Shown here in pieces: positions 48,150 to 60,170 of a stretch of DNA of 64,000 nucleotides (the first letter of the stretch is position 1; each line of letters opens with the position of its first letter). Both the position numbers and the translations under genes were made by a program. The DNA is taken from assembly GCA_033961575.1 (NCBI GenBank), contig CM066733.1, positions 142,030,421 to 142,094,420 on the forward strand, written 5' to 3'. Source of the DNA: Aselliscus stoliczkanus (taxonomy: Eukaryota > Chordata > Mammalia > Chiroptera > Hipposideridae). The notes under the pieces are model-generated. The model saw nothing but the letters and a program-made list of their open reading frames with translations. It was not told where the DNA came from and did no database searches.

Positions 48150-48306
48150 TCAAAATAGAGAAGTTCTGTGTACCCTTCCCCCAAATTCCCCCATAGTAAC
48201 ATTTTATGTAACAGTAGTACAATATCACACCAGGAGAATGACATCAGTACAGTACTGTTAACCAGACTACAGACATTATTTACATTTCACCACCTGCTTC
48301 TACATG

Positions 48307-48342
<36 letters not shown>

Positions 48343-48545
48343 TGCCTGCAATTTTATCACATGTATAGATTCATGTAATGACCACCACTAACAAGGTACA
48401 GAGCGGTTGCACCGCTGTCAATGAATGTCCTCAGGCTACCCCTTTATAATTACATTCCCTCCCTGCTCTCAGTCCCTAATCCCTGGCACCCATTAACCTA
48501 TTCTCCATCTTTATTCTTGTATTAAGATTATTTTTGAAAGGAGTA
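48150..48545 (-). mobile_element. LINE-1 3' UTR fragment, reverse orientation
   Basis: TTCTGTGTACCCTTCCCCCAAATTCCCCC, TAGTACAATATCACACCAGGAGAATGACATCAGTAC, AATTTTATCACATGTATAGATTCATGTAA and CCATTAACCTATTCTCCATC are the reverse complement of an old L1M 3' end. A (TG)14 tract at 48311-48339 lies inside. Confidence 0.85.
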
Positions 48546-49429
48546 CATGAGCCAATGTAAATAACATATTGTAAATCGATTACCGATACACCTAAATTTT
48601 AGAAACCTTGTAGTTTATGCTGCCATTATTCAGATTACAGGATTCCTTTCTCATTAATAGGATTCATCACAGAGTTCTTTGAAATGACTTTTATTTTACG
48701 TTTGAATCGTACATTTCAGTACTTACAAATAACATTACTGTTTGAAAAAAATTCTTAGTAAAATATGAATATTAAATGGGGATGGCTATCAAAATCTGAG
48801 AGTTGGGAGTAGCTATTTGCGTTTAGTTTGGGAAATCTACATACGTACGTATAGGCGCTACCAGAGAAGGAGGGTAGCGGTTACTGCCATTTTGGCTTTC
48901 CATCTTCTCGTCTTCCTTGAGATTTTAAGATGGGGCAAACATCTTCAGAAAGAAGAAGACATGATTTGAAACAACAGTGGAAATAAGAATGAAGAGTACA
49001 AATCTTTGATAATCTGAATCCTTGGACTTTCTCTGCTTCAAAGTGATACAAATAAAAGTACTTTCTAGAGAAAGAGAGGGTATGTGAGCTTCATGTAGTT
49101 TTGCTTTCAGTAGTCATTTTGTAGGAACAGGAGTTACACAACGGAGTAGCTGTCAGAATTTTGAAGGTAGAAGGGACTTGGAGAGATCATTTAATGTAAA
49201 TTTTGTCTTCAGAGCTATTTTAATTTTCTTGGATAAATGAGAAGCTCTCTTATTTTAAGAGGCAGATTTTAAGATTTCTTATAATAACCTAAAGGATTAG
49301 AACTGCAAACCTTTTCTGAAATTAATATACATTCTTCATGTTGCATCTTTTGTCTTGTTCTCTCAGTGTAGAAGAGTACCTGACTCTTTGAGGAGAAACA
49401 TTTATAGGTCTTAATAAATCAGCCTTAGT

Positions 49430-49590
49430 CTAGAGATTTTTAATTCTATTCACATATCAGAATCACTTCTGGAAATTTTAAAAAATACACCTGCATAGGT
49501 TCTTGCTCTGAAAATTCTGATTTGTCAGGTCAGGGATGCAGCTGAGGCCCCTGCATGATTCTCACGTACTGCTAGAGATTATCTTCTCCA
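49430..49590. mobile_element. MER5-like hAT MITE
   Basis: CATATCAGAATCACTTCTGG, CTGATTTGTCAGGTCAGGGATGCAGCTGAGGCCCCTGCATGATTCTCACGTACTGC follows the order of the short hAT-Charlie MITE with CATCAGAATCACCTGG and GATTCAGTAGGTCTGGG. One end is missing or diverged. Confidence 0.65.
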
Positions 49591-50145
49591 TATTTAATAG
49601 TATTTAATAATATCAGATGTTATAACTTTCTAAATTAATCATAGGTTTCAACCCTTTAGACATTGAAGCTACAGTGTGCTGTCTTTATATTCCATATATT
49701 CTAATAGTAGAATTTTGATCTATGTATAGTACACTCACAAGGATTTGTCTTAAGCCAAATGAAATGGGAAAGTTACTTCATATCATGTTTTGCTCTTTTA
49801 GTGAAGGAAGTATGTACAGTAGTGACTAAGTAACTTATAGTCCGACCTCTAATTTTACATAGCTAGAATCAACCATAATACCCTGATCCTAGCATACTTT
49901 TAGTTTATAAGATATTAGGTTATACTTTAAATTATTGAAGAATTTAAAACATTTTTTACACATGCATATGCACACAATGCATTTTTACATCTGTTTAGAA
50001 TTTGGGTTTGGTAAATGTTTCTCAGAACTAAATGTATTGGCAGAAAGTTTCAAAATTTAGGAAGGAAATTTTTTGGCAGGTTCTTAGTAGCTTTAATATT
50101 TGTAAAATATGTTCTATATAAAATATATGACACTTTATTTTTAAG

Positions 50146-50246
50146 GGAGCTCTTGTGAGTGCCTTGGCTGACGACACCTTACATTTATGGAATTTACGTC
50201 AAAAGAGACCTGCCATACTACATTCACTTAAATTTTGCAGAGAAAG
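50146..50246 (+). CDS. STXBP5: STXBP5 coding exon 4, residues 112-144 and part of 145
   Basis: Encodes GALVSALADDTLHLWNLRQK and RPAILHSLKFCRE, ending on AG of an arginine codon, phase 2. LVSALADDTLHLWNL (114-128) is a canonical WD40 repeat ending: a DD turn, then LHLWNL with the WD-position tryptophan at 126. ALADDT favours STXBP5; I recall SASSDDT in STXBP5L. Acceptor is TTTTTAAG|GG, donor AG|GTAAGA. The next exon, expected to begin with VTFCHLPF, was not found before 64000, so the gene is cut by the window end. Confidence 0.97.
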
Positions 50247-50329
50247 GTAAGAATCTCTTATTTATCCTATGTATAGGATATTTGCTATTCTGTTTTGAAA
50301 CATTTTCTTCAAATTTTACTCGTTGATTT

Positions 50330-51900
50330 TTTTTTTTGTAATGGACTTTATGCACAATCTAAAAACTAATTCAACATTTTAAAGGATATCCAGTGAAAAG
50401 CAAATTTCTTTCCCTTCCAGACACATCTTTCATTCCATAGGCAACAACATAAATATCTTTTGTGTCCTTTGAGAAATCCTTGCAGTCTGTGTACATAAGC
50501 AAAAATCTCTGTATAGGTCCTTCTTTTGCATAAAAGGGAAGGTATTGTATATTCTTTCTGTCGTCTAAATGGCTTTAGTCGAATCACAGTTCTGCTGCTT
50601 CTAGAAGGGCAAAGGTGAAGTAGCAGTTAATTGTAGGAGGGAGGGGTGAGATCTTGCAGAAAGAGCCAAAAGTCAAGGTTCAGTTATTTTCTACCTGCTG
50701 GGAATAGGGCCAGCCTCTTGACTTGCTGGGAGAGTTCCTCAGTGTACTTGTCAGTGGGATCTGAGGGGGAGCCGGACATCAGCCTCAAATGCAGTAGAGC
50801 AGGTGGAGATGGTGATGGGCCTCTTAGTACCAGGATACATCCTCTTGTCAGTCTCACACCACCTGCTGGAAGTGAAAGTATAGGTCTAGTCAGAGTGGTT
50901 TTCAATTTGGCTTATTTTACCCGCCCCACCCCAGGGGGCATTTGACAATGTCTGGAGACAGATTTTGTTGTCACAGTTGGGAGTGGTGGTTGAGCAGTGC
51001 TGCTGGCATCTAGTGAATAAAGGCCAGGGATGCTGCCGAACACATTACAACACAGAATACAGTGCCTATAACAAGGAATTATTTGGTCTAAAATATCAAG
51101 GGTCAAAGTTAGGAAACCCTGGTCTCGAGCACATCAGAATGATGTCATTTGGTCAGTGTAGTGCTGTAGAAGTTCTCTTAAAACCACCACCCACTGCAGG
51201 TACTCTGCCAGGATGTAAAGTTCCGGTCGAAGAATACCTTTAGTACCTTGTTTGCTAGTGACATGTCCATGTTCCTCAGTGGGACACAGGAATGTGGCAG
51301 TAGGTAGTCCAGGTCACAAACATACTGCAGTTATCATGATAAATCTTCACGGAGGGAGGATCCAACCTCAAGGAATTCCACAGTCAGAAGTTGATGGTGG
51401 TCAGGTACAGAAGTTTCCCCTATAGTACCTCTAAGGATGATCTCCAAGAAATCCTGGTAAATGTGGGTGAGGAACCGGAAATTAGCCTATAAGCTAATAC
51501 CTTAATAAATAAGAGACATACCTTAATAAATAAGAGACTTCTTGGTGTCAAGTACAGAAAAGTGGTCCTTCTTCTTGCTAATGCAGCCTCACAGAGCCGG
51601 CCACTCCTCTCGATGGTGGGGTGCTGTTGTTAGGGCACAACCTGCCCAGTTATGTGTTATGGTCCTAAAAGGTACAAATGAACTGATGAGTTCCCAGTTT
51701 TGAGTTCTGTTCTATTCCCATTTATTTTATAGTTATAGAATGCTTATTAAATGCCAGCTTCTACCTGTTCAGCACACATTTATAAACAAGACCAAGTTGA
51801 CCAGCAGAAACTATCTTGTCCTGTTCAAAGTTCAGCTTCCTCTCGGCCTGTATTAGGACAACAAGAAACAAAGAACTGTGGCATGAGGGCCTGGCCCTTG
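50330..51900 (-). pseudogene. probable processed pseudogene of an unidentified parent
   Basis: On the - strand the text looks like an mRNA: decayed coding-like stretches (DKYTEELSQQVKRLALFPAG near 50690-50760; VPDHHQLLTVEFLEVGSSLRED near 51350-51420), then a 3' region, a CATAAAG signal about 15 nt before the end, and an A-tail (T-run 50327-50336 on +). Frames are broken by many stops and shifts. A MER20-like MITE (50891-51121) interrupts it, as does a local duplication of TACCTTAATAAATAAGAGAC (51499-51538). I do not recognise the parent gene, and the 5' limit and a target-site duplication were not found. Confidence 0.4.
50891..51121 (+). mobile_element. hAT-Charlie MITE (MER20-like)
   Basis: CAGAGTGGTTTTCAATTTGG at the left, CCCCAGGGGGCATTTGACAATGTCTGG, CTGCTGGCATCTAGTGAATAAAGGCCAGGGATGCTGC, and AGGAAACCCTGG at the right. 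Same family as 25694-25880 in opposite orientation. It splits the pseudogene, so it inserted later than the latter, or the latter is very old. Confidence 0.8.
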
Positions 51901-52389
51901 AGTACCTCCTTTGGATGAAATCCTACAGGATAGCTACAAACTAGTGTGGCAGCTGTTGGATTTAAAATGCCAAGGAACGGACCTGGTGCCTCATGGGTGA
52001 ACCTTGTTTTGTTTTCTCAAAGCTAAGGTTCGGATTTCCTCAAATGGCAGGAAGGAGAGAGGTGGCATTTGGGAGGAGCCTAGTTTTCATTAGCACCTGG
52101 CTGCAGGTGGGGACGAGAAGGTGGAATGGAGGCTTTCCCCAAATCTAGGACCCTGCCCTCGGCGACGAGCATTGTTCTGCCCCCTCAGTCTGGGTTCTGT
52201 GTCATTCGGGACTTTTCAGATGCCCTGTAACCTGTTCCATGAGGGAAGCCTTCTGTTGAAACAATTGCCTCGTCAGGGAAAGGGACAAAATCTTGTCATT
52301 CCCCGCCCATCCTTCCATCTCCCTCACTTGTAGGAGTACATCCTCCATCCTTTTCTTTATACAACAGCTTTACATATAGTGTTTATACC

Positions 52390-52790
52390 TGTGTCATTCA
52401 GGATAGTCTGGGTTATGCTATGGCAATAAATACTCTCAAAATCTCAGTGACTTAATACAGCAACAGTTTATTTTTTCTTACACTGTGTGTCCTTTGTGGG
52501 TTTGCTGGAACTCTGTTCCTTTTCATTATCATCTTTATTCCAGAATCCTGGTGGAGGAGCAGCCAGTCTTTATAATATTGACAGTGATTGTACTAGAGGA
52601 AGAAAGAATGTGGTAAAGCATGCATTGGCTCTTAAAGCTACTGCCTGGAAGTGACACGTGTATCTTCTACTCCCATTTCATGGGCCAGAGCAAGTCACAT
52701 GGGCATCCCTAATTTCAGTCAGATAACCACAAAGATAGAAAGCTGGAATCTGTGTGAATACTTCTAATGACTACCACACTGTTTATTTTA
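52390..52790. mobile_element. unresolved old LTR-like repeat
   Basis: GTCATTCAGGATAGTCTGGGTTATGCTATGGCAATAAATA, AATCTCAGTGACTTAATACAGCAACAGTTTATTT, GAAGTGACACGTGTATCTTCTACTCCCATTTCATGGGCCAGAGCAAGTCACATGG follow a common interspersed mammalian repeat with LTR-like character. I could not name the family. Confidence 0.45.
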
Positions 52791-52939
52791 TTATTGACAA
52801 TGAAGTACTGTAAGCAATAGCTTAGTTAGTTTGCCCTTTATTCCACCATGGATTTGGGGTAACAATAGTTAAATAACTTTGTGTTGGTCAAGTTTAGTTT
52901 TTACCACATTTGACACTTACCTTGTGGAGCTGAGATTTT

Positions 52940-53170
52940 CTCCATCACCTGAGAAGCAGTACACCATGGTGGGTATGATACCGAGTCTGGAGCCAAGCTG
53001 CCTGTGCTGAATCTTAGTTAATAGTCCAGGCACTTATAATGATCAGCTTTGTCACATGTAAAATGGATTATCATTATCTCACAAAACCCTAAAATGCATA
53101 TTATAAAGTTAATATGTATAAAGTAAGTAATATGTATTAAGCACTTAGAATAGTTTATAGCACATAGAAA
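52940..53170 (+). repeat. MIR SINE
   Basis: GAGTCTGGAGCCAAGCTGCCTGTGCTGAATC, GCTTTGTCACATGTAAAATGGATTATCATTATCTCAC and TAAGCACTTAGAATAGTTTATAGCACATAG are MIR segments in order. Confidence 0.85.
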
Positions 53171-53489
53171 TTACCAATATAGCTGTTTTTGTTTTAAAGG
53201 TATTGGGTTTATTTAAAGTAATAATTTTATAACTTGAAATATCTCTATTAATTAAACCAGAGATTTTACTTAGGCACTCATTACAGAAATACCTAATTAG
53301 AAAAGGATAATCATTAGTGCCAGTGATACTAGCTATATCAAATCTATTTAAATTATGAACGATTCTGGGTTTGAATGTAACACTAGATCCCCTCTCTGAC
53401 ATCCAACTTACAGTTTTTATGTGCAGGTCATTTGTAGGCAGCATGGTAGTTCATCTCAGAGAGTTTCTCTGTTCATGAGTACGGAATGT

Positions 53490-53885
53490 TTTGCTAGGGT
53501 TTGCATAACACGTATTGCAGACCAGGTGACTGAAACAACAGTGATTTATTTCCTCATTTCGGGAGGCTGGAAATCTGAGATCCAGCTGCTGGCTATGTTG
53601 GTTTCTTCTGAGGCCTCTTTCCTTGGCTTGGCGGTGGCCATCTTCTCCCCATATCTTCACATGGTCTTTCCTCTATGTGTGCCTAGGACCTAATTTCCTC
53701 TTACAAGCACATTGGTCATATTGGATTAGGACCACCAGTATGACCTTATTTTACCTAAATTACCTCTTCAAAGGCTCTTCAAAGGCACTATCTCCAAATA
53801 CAGTTACATTGTGAGGTACTAGGTTTAGTAGTTCAACATATAAATTTGGGGAGGAGGCACATAGTTCAGTCCCTAATAGGTAATT
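53490..53885 (-). mobile_element. MLT1-like MaLR LTR, reverse orientation
   Basis: GCATAACACGTATTGCAGACC, GATTTATTTCCTCATTTCGGGAGGCTGGAAATCTGAGATCC, TTTCTTCTGAGGCCTCTTTCCTTGGCTTGG, CATATTGGATTAGGACCACC, ATCTCCAAATACAGTTACATTGTGAGGTACTAGG are the reverse complement of an MLT1-type LTR. A solitary, decayed LTR. Confidence 0.85.
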
Positions 53886-54192
53886 AGGCTAAAACCAATA
53901 CAATACAAGATAGAATTCTTTTTGTAATCACCAAAAAATAAACATATGTTGAAGATGAAGAAAAATACAGTGTTTTAAAGGTCCTCCTTGAATAGCATGA
54001 AACTCATATTGTGCCAGTTGCGAGGTTCATCTCTCATTAAGGATTTATCTGTCATAAAATTTTTACCATAAGAATTAATTTGCCAATAGTAGTAACTATA
54101 TCATCTAAATCACCTGCAACCTGAAAAGGGTTGGTTGTAGCAGTTATATTGGTAGAAAACCTTGAAGGTGTGGCCTTTAATGCCCCATCGCC

Positions 54193-54611
54193 TGTTATGG
54201 ATTGAATTGTGTCCCCCAAAAGGATATGTTGAAGTCCTAACCCCCAGTACCTGTGAATGTAACCTTATTTGTAAACAGTCTTTATGGATGTCAGCAAGTT
54301 TATATGAGGTTATTAAGGTGGGCTTTAATCTAATGTGATTGGTGTGTCTATAAGTAGAGGTAAAGAGAGCCTCACAGGGAGAACATCATGTGACCACAGG
54401 GGGAGGGATTGAAGTGCTGCATCTAGGAGCCAAGGAATGCCAAGGATAGCTGGCAATTCCAGAAGCTAGGAGAGGCATGAGTCACATTCTCCCCTGCTGG
54501 CACCTTGATTTCTGATAGCTAGCTTCTAGAACTGTGACATAATAAATTTATGTTGTTTTAAGCCATTTAATTTGTGGTAATTTGTTATTGCATCCCTAGG
54601 AAACTAGTATA
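54193..54611 (+). mobile_element. MLT1-like MaLR LTR
   Basis: Begins TGTTATGGATTGAATTGTGT and runs through GAAGTCCTAACCCCCAGTACC, CACAGGGAGAACATCATGTG, CTTCTAGAACTGTGACATAATAAATTTATGTTG and a final GGAAACTAGTATA. The ATAATAAA near the end is the former polyadenylation region. Solitary, no internal region attached. Confidence 0.88.
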
Positions 54612-54713
54612 TATCCCCCTTGTTCTTCTTGCTGCAAATTGGTGAACCTCATTATTATACCATCAGGTTTATACATCTAAAGAAGAGGTTGTTTCACTGT
54701 AGCAGAAACTGAG

Positions 54714-54830
54714 TTTTTTTTTGTTTGTTTTTTTTTTGAGGGCAGTGTTACTGGCCCTCATTTGTGGGACCCAAACTGGGGCCGCTGGCTTCCCAAGCCA
54801 GCGCTTAACCACCGCACCACTTGGCCGGCC
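54714..54830 (-). mobile_element. tRNA-derived SINE (short head type), copy 4
   Basis: T-rich tail, GAGGGCAGTGTTACTGGCCC, GCCGCTGGCTTCCCAAGCC and CACTTGGCCGGCC. AGAAACTGAG is duplicated on both sides. Antisense to STXBP5. Confidence 0.92.
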
Positions 54831-54999
54831 TAGAAACTGAGATTTTGACAAGCAAAATTCTGTCTGGTAGTTGCCTTATTAGAGTATGTTCCATTTAGCT
54901 TTTACTTTGATTTTTCCGTTAAAAGGAAGTTTAATTGGGAGGAAGTCATGGGCTTATAAAGCAACTACAACTATTTGCTAGTCTTTTTTCATTATCTTT

Positions 55000-55180
55000 G
55001 GTTAGCATGAGTAGTATTCTCCAACAGGGTCAAATATGTGGTGATGGAAGAACTGACGACTCTGGGTGATGAATGCAATATATAGATAACATATTACAGA
55101 ATTGTACACTTGAAACCTATCTAATTTTATTAACCAATGTCACCCCAATAAATTCAATTATAAAAATCAAAACAATTATA
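55000..55180 (+). mobile_element. LINE-1 3' end
   Basis: GGGTGATGAATGCAATATATAG, AGAATTGTACACTTGAAACC, TATTAACCAATGTCACCCCAATAAATTCAATTATAAAAA is an L1 3' end of the kind I recall from bat and other laurasiatherian genomes, strongly 5'-truncated. Confidence 0.7.
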
Positions 55181-57287
55181 TGTGAAGCATTTAAAGATTG
55201 AAGACTAAATTATATATCTATGCTTCCTTATTTAGATCCCACTATTGTCTAATAGTATATCTCTTTAAAGTATAACTCCTTATTGTTTATAAAACACTTG
55301 CACATAAGTGTTATTCTCAGGGGGTCAAGAAAACATTCTCTTTGTGAAATTTCACAAAATAAAAATTTTCCCCCATAAATATATTAGACATGTGAATAGC
55401 TGAGTCTGTATATTGAAAGTAATATATTTATTTTAAAGATATATGTTTTTCCTTTATTCTAACATTCTGACTTACAGTATATTTCTGTGATTCACAGCTC
55501 TTTCATTTGATGATAGATATATCTAGGTTTAGATAATAAAGTAAGTATGCATGGATCCTCTAAGAAAATACAGTATCTCATAGAGTACATTAAAAATCAA
55601 CATGTCATACTAACAATTATCAATGAAGCATTCATGTCCAAAGTCCTCTTAAGAAAACAACTGTTTGACAAATGAAGTAATTTATTCAGATACCAATACA
55701 GCAGTGAGAGAGCAGTTTTTTTACCTATAAGGTGCTTCATGAACTGATTGCCTCCCTGGCATCATATTTTTTTAGTAGCATATATAAATATAATGTAGAA
55801 ATAAATTTATCCCATTATATTCTTATTATCATGTTACGTAAATATTGTGCTTTGCTTCTAATTTGCTCAGTATGCACATGAATGGGGCATAGCTGAGAGA
55901 GCATTTGGCTAGATGCCAGCCCTCAAAAAATCTATACAGGTCTTCTTTTGAATTAATTCATTGCACATATTTAGCAAGAAAAAAAATTAATCATAATATT
56001 GGAACAAATCAGAGACCTAGGATCTTTATCAGCAAAATATTTTTCTTAGAAAGCGGCTTAATGAAAAGTATACAAGCATTAGACATGAGAGCAGTTTGTG
56101 GGATGAATTTCAGGACTAGAACACAGGGATGGAATGGTATCCAGGCCAATTAGGAAGGCAGACAAAGGGATCTCCTTACTCTGTACTTAATTGTAATCTA
56201 CAAAGAGAAGTGGTTGTTGACATGGAAATGATGAGTCACCTTAGAAATTCTAAGTATAGAGAACCATGCACTATGACAAAATTGAAAAAGGAAAAAAAAA
56301 GATTCTGTATTTGAGGAAAGACTGTTATAATTTGTTGACCTTCAGACTGTAAAAGGAAAGATGGTCAAAAAATGTTGGATAACTTTCTCGAATAAAATTA
56401 TCCATAATGACTAAGAAATTCTGACAAGGAAATTGGGAGAGACATTCAAAGAAAGTGGTCTGGGTTCACAAAGACCTTAAAATGTACTCGTATAAAAAGA
56501 TTATGTGGAAGCATAAACAAAGGTAAGAGCAATTTAGCTGTACCAATGAGCACAATGAGCTGAGACTTGTGAAAAATAATAAAGAAAAAATAGTCACAAC
56601 ACTTCATTTTTTATGCTTAGAGCCAGAAAGCTAAGTAGATTTATGGTGGGTAGAGTTAGGGCAAATCTTATTTCTCTTAACTGTATTAATGCAGTACAGT
56701 TGCAGACAAATTATGTCCTAGACTGCTGTAAGGATGTACCATTATTGGTTGGCCTAGGAGGAATATAGAGTAAGAGTAGTGCTTCAAATTTGGAAATGAA
56801 AAAAATACATTTTAGAATGTAAATTTAAGTTTAGTTCATCAAATATTGGATGCCTTCCGTGTGTCAGGAAATATGTGAAGTGTTGACATAACAAAGATGA
56901 ATAAAATGCTTGAATAGCTTACGTTAAAGCAGAGATCCAGACACAGTAGGGACGAATGACAGTTTTAGAAGTTTATGTTAAAAATACATGATAGAATAAT
57001 TAATACAATCTTTCTAAACATTTTTTTGTTTGCTTGTTTTGTTTTTAATATTCTGACTTCTTTTAAAAGAAGACAAAAACCAGTCATCAGGAAAATGCAA
57101 ATTAAACTCACAACCAGACTACCCCACACCCATCAGCATGGCTAAAATGTTGGCTTGAATGTAACACAGTTGTAACTTCTCATAATCTACTGGTGGGAGG
57201 TTTAAATGTTTAATCACTTAGGGAAAATTTTTGTTAGTAATCACATCCATCATGACTCTATACTTCCACTCCTACCCATATACCTGT

Positions 57288-59400
57288 GATAGGCAGAATT
57301 TAAGATGGTCCCAAGATTTCTCACTGGTGCACACACATGTACTCCTAGTTTTTCAAACACTCATCTAGGAGAAGCCATTTTGTAGATGTAATTGAGGTCA
57401 GATTAGTTCACTTAAGGTTGGGAGGTTGTCTTCAGTGGGCCTGACCTAATTAATGAATTAAATGGGCCTTTGAAAGGGACTGGCCTCTTCCTGACAAAAG
57501 ATGCAGAGCATGAGAGGGATTCAGCCAAGAGAGATTTCAGTCCTCCAATAATGAGAAGCTGAATTCCACTAGCAGCCTGGACAAGTGTGAGAGCCGATTC
57601 TGCCCCCAGAGCCCCAGAAAGGGATGCAGCCGTGCAGCCTTGCTGAGCCCTGGGTTTCAGCCTGCGAGACTGGGCAGAGGACCCCGCCATGCAGTGTCTG
57701 GACTTCTGACCCACAGAAACTGAGGGAGAATAAGGGATATTGTCTTAAGCCATGAAATGTGTGCTAGTTTGTTACACAGCAATGAAAAACGAATATACAG
57801 ATTTTGGTACCTAGAAGTGGGATGCTGCTGTAACAGATACCAAAAACTGTGGAAATCTCTCTTCAACAAGGCTGTGGGTAGAGGTTGAAAGAATTTTGAG
57901 GAACATGATAGAAAAGCTTAAATTGCCTTGAACTTGAACTGACTGTCACCAAAGGCTCCCAGGGATGTCTAAAAGTGGATTGACTCAACCCAGAGCAGCG
58001 GTGACTGGGTTCTTGTCTCCACACAAGAAAGAATTCAACAGCGAGAAACCCATGCAGGAAAGTGAAAGTTATTTATTGAAAATGAAAATACACAGTTGAG
58101 AGAAAAGTGCTGGCGGCCCCAAGGAAGTCACAAGCAGGAGTATTTATCCCTCCCAGGGTGGGAATTGGTAATGTCCCTTTGACTTGGTTCTTATCTCCTC
58201 CCCTGGATGGGAACCTCCCTTTCTTTCTTTTTCTTCCTTATTTGATTCCTCCAGAGCTGTCTTGGTGTCAGATGCCTGATGTGAGTCCTAGTAACTGCAA
58301 TGCAAATGATTATATAATGACATTATAATTAGCTAAAGGTGGGGTACAGGTCATAGGGATCAGCCCAGCTGCAAGAAACTGGTTATTGTTTTTCTCCAGC
58401 TGCAGGTACTGGATACAGTCACTTTGTTACTGGGGTAACCCATGGAGCACCTCACCAGGGAGTACCCTGGAGGGAGTTGTCAGTTTCCCTAGGCCACCTG
58501 TCCTCTATCCGACACTTGACTTGAAGATTGCTGCCAGTGCGAGGTTAGCGGGAGAGAGGAACCTGTTTTTGGAAACTGGAGGAAATGGTTTCTTGTTATG
58601 TAGTGGCAGAAAGCTTTCTAGAAGTGCTTCCTGAACCATATATAAGTGATTAACATGGATCACTTGGAAAGCTAAGGAGATTTCCAAGGAAAATGTTGAA
58701 GGTGCAACCTAACTTCTTGTGGCTTCATAGTAAACTGCAAGAAGAAAAAAATAAATTAAGGGAAGAATTATTAAAGGAACCAGGACTCGATGATTTGGGA
58801 AATCATCACCGTGATCCAGCTGGCAAAAAAGAGATTGCTTTTGAAAATGTGGCTTAAAGAAAAACATGAGGGTGTGGCTGTATAGTGAGTGTTTTACTAA
58901 AAATCCAAAGACCAAAAGAGTTGTTAAGTGGTACACAGTGCTCTCCTAAAAGGTTACCGGTGTGCCCACAGATACTCTCAAGGAAACCAGAGAGCCCTAT
59001 GGAGCTGAAGAGTGTCAGCTCTAAGGTCTCTCAGTAGAAGTCAAGATAGAGAAGGGATGATCCCCAAAAGATTTGTGGGTGTAGCTTTTGTCGAACAGAG
59101 TAAAACCCAGTGAAATTGAGTTAGGACCCACAGTTTCTTCAGAAGAGTGTATAGCAGAAATGATGCTAGCTGAGATGAAAGAGCCAGAGAGAGTACAAAA
59201 TGAAAGGAGGCTGTTGACACAAGCAGTCTGATAAAAGTACTCATTTGCAGACAAGTGCTGCCTTTCATGAAAATGGAAGGATCACTAAAAGGGTGGAGCT
59301 GAGAGCCACAAAGGATTCCCAGGTCTTGAAACCTAATTAAGATAAACCCAATGTTTGCCCAACTAGATTTCAAAACTGTTATGGACCAGTGACTTCTTTT
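57288..59400 (+). mobile_element. MaLR retroelement: LTR plus decayed internal region, with a nested solitary LTR
   Basis: 57288-57800 is an MLT1/MST-type LTR (GATAGGCAGAATTTAAGATGG, CCTGACCTAATTAATG, CATGAAATGTGTGCTAGTTTG, GTTACACAGCAATG). The internal region follows (GATTTTGGTACCTAGAAGTGGGATGCTGCTG, GGGTAGAGGTTGAAAGAATTTTGAGG) and, after an interruption at 57951-58513, appears to continue toward 59400. No 3' LTR was recognised. Its frames are short and broken, so it is inactive. Confidence 0.7.
57951..58513 (-). mobile_element. solitary endogenous retroviral LTR (class I-like), nested
   Basis: Begins about TGACTGTC and ends about TATCCGACA, consistent with TG...CA ends; CTTGA-like short repeats lie at both sides. 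The text TGGGTTCTTGTCTCCACACAAGAAAGAATTCAACAGCGAG and TTATTTATTGAAAATG reads as a reversed R/U5 and polyadenylation region. There is no internal viral sequence, so nothing is coded. Ends and orientation are approximate. Confidence 0.55.
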
Positions 59401-59639
59401 TACCTTTCACTTTTCCCCGTTTTACCTTCATTTGACCTCCATTTAGGGAATTTTTCTGATTGGCTTTAGGCTTGGACTACCTGACTCAAAATGGCAACAA
59501 GTGAGTGAAATTACCATGGTTTGTTTGGCTCAATCTCTGGGATTCAGTGTGGTTTAAGCTTCTCCCAAAGTATATGGATAACTTGAGGAAGATATGGGCA
59601 CTCTAATGAACATCTGAATAATGTTTCGAATGAGTGGAC

Positions 59640-60170
59640 TTAGGAATGGATTGTATGATAGATAAACAGTCAGCGTCCACTAACTTTTCACTGCCTTCAA
59701 AATGCAGGAGAAACTCTGATATTTAGCATTCCTTAAAAGGTCTTGCAAGGTCTGTGACTCAACTTATCACCATAATATCATTTCACTTTTTATGCATTAT
59801 AATCTAGCTACCCTGACTTTTCCATTTTTGAATGAATTATCCCCTCTGCTACAGATTTGTATTAGCTGAAGTCCCTGCTCAGAAAACACTTAATTGATTC
59901 ACATTCCATGGCTAACACCTGTTCATCTTTAAAATCTCTTTGTCATTTCTTTTACAGGGTTTTCTGTGAATCCCCAGTCTGTGTTTTGTGCCTGTTTTGT
60001 ATTATCCCATAGCACGATGATCTTTTCCTAAAATAACACATACTATGCTTACTGTAATTGCCTTTGTTGCTTGATTGTCTTCTCATTAGAATGTATACAT
60101 CTTTATTATTTTGTTCTCTGCAGCAGTCTCAGTGTCTGATATCCAGTAAAGAAATGTGTACTAGATTAGT
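59640..60170 (+). repeat. LINE-2-like sequence
   Basis: CTAGCTACCCTGACTTTTCC, TTGATTCACATTCCATGGCT, AGAATGTATACATCTTTATTATTTTGTTC, CAGTCTCAGTGTCTGATATCCAGTAAAG follow the L2 3'-end order at low similarity. Confidence 0.5.

Larger units (their letters stand above)
47119..50145 (+). other. STXBP5: STXBP5 intron 3
   Basis: U2-type intron of 3027 nt: donor GTGAGT, acceptor TTTATTTTTAAG, phase 0. It contains a reversed L1 3' end (48150-48545), a (TG)n tract and a MER5-like element (49430-49590). The remainder is unique sequence without recognised features. Confidence 0.95.

Noticed and set aside
53400..53900. Possible coding exon in the open frames around 53421-53814
   Set aside because: The sequence is a reversed MaLR LTR.
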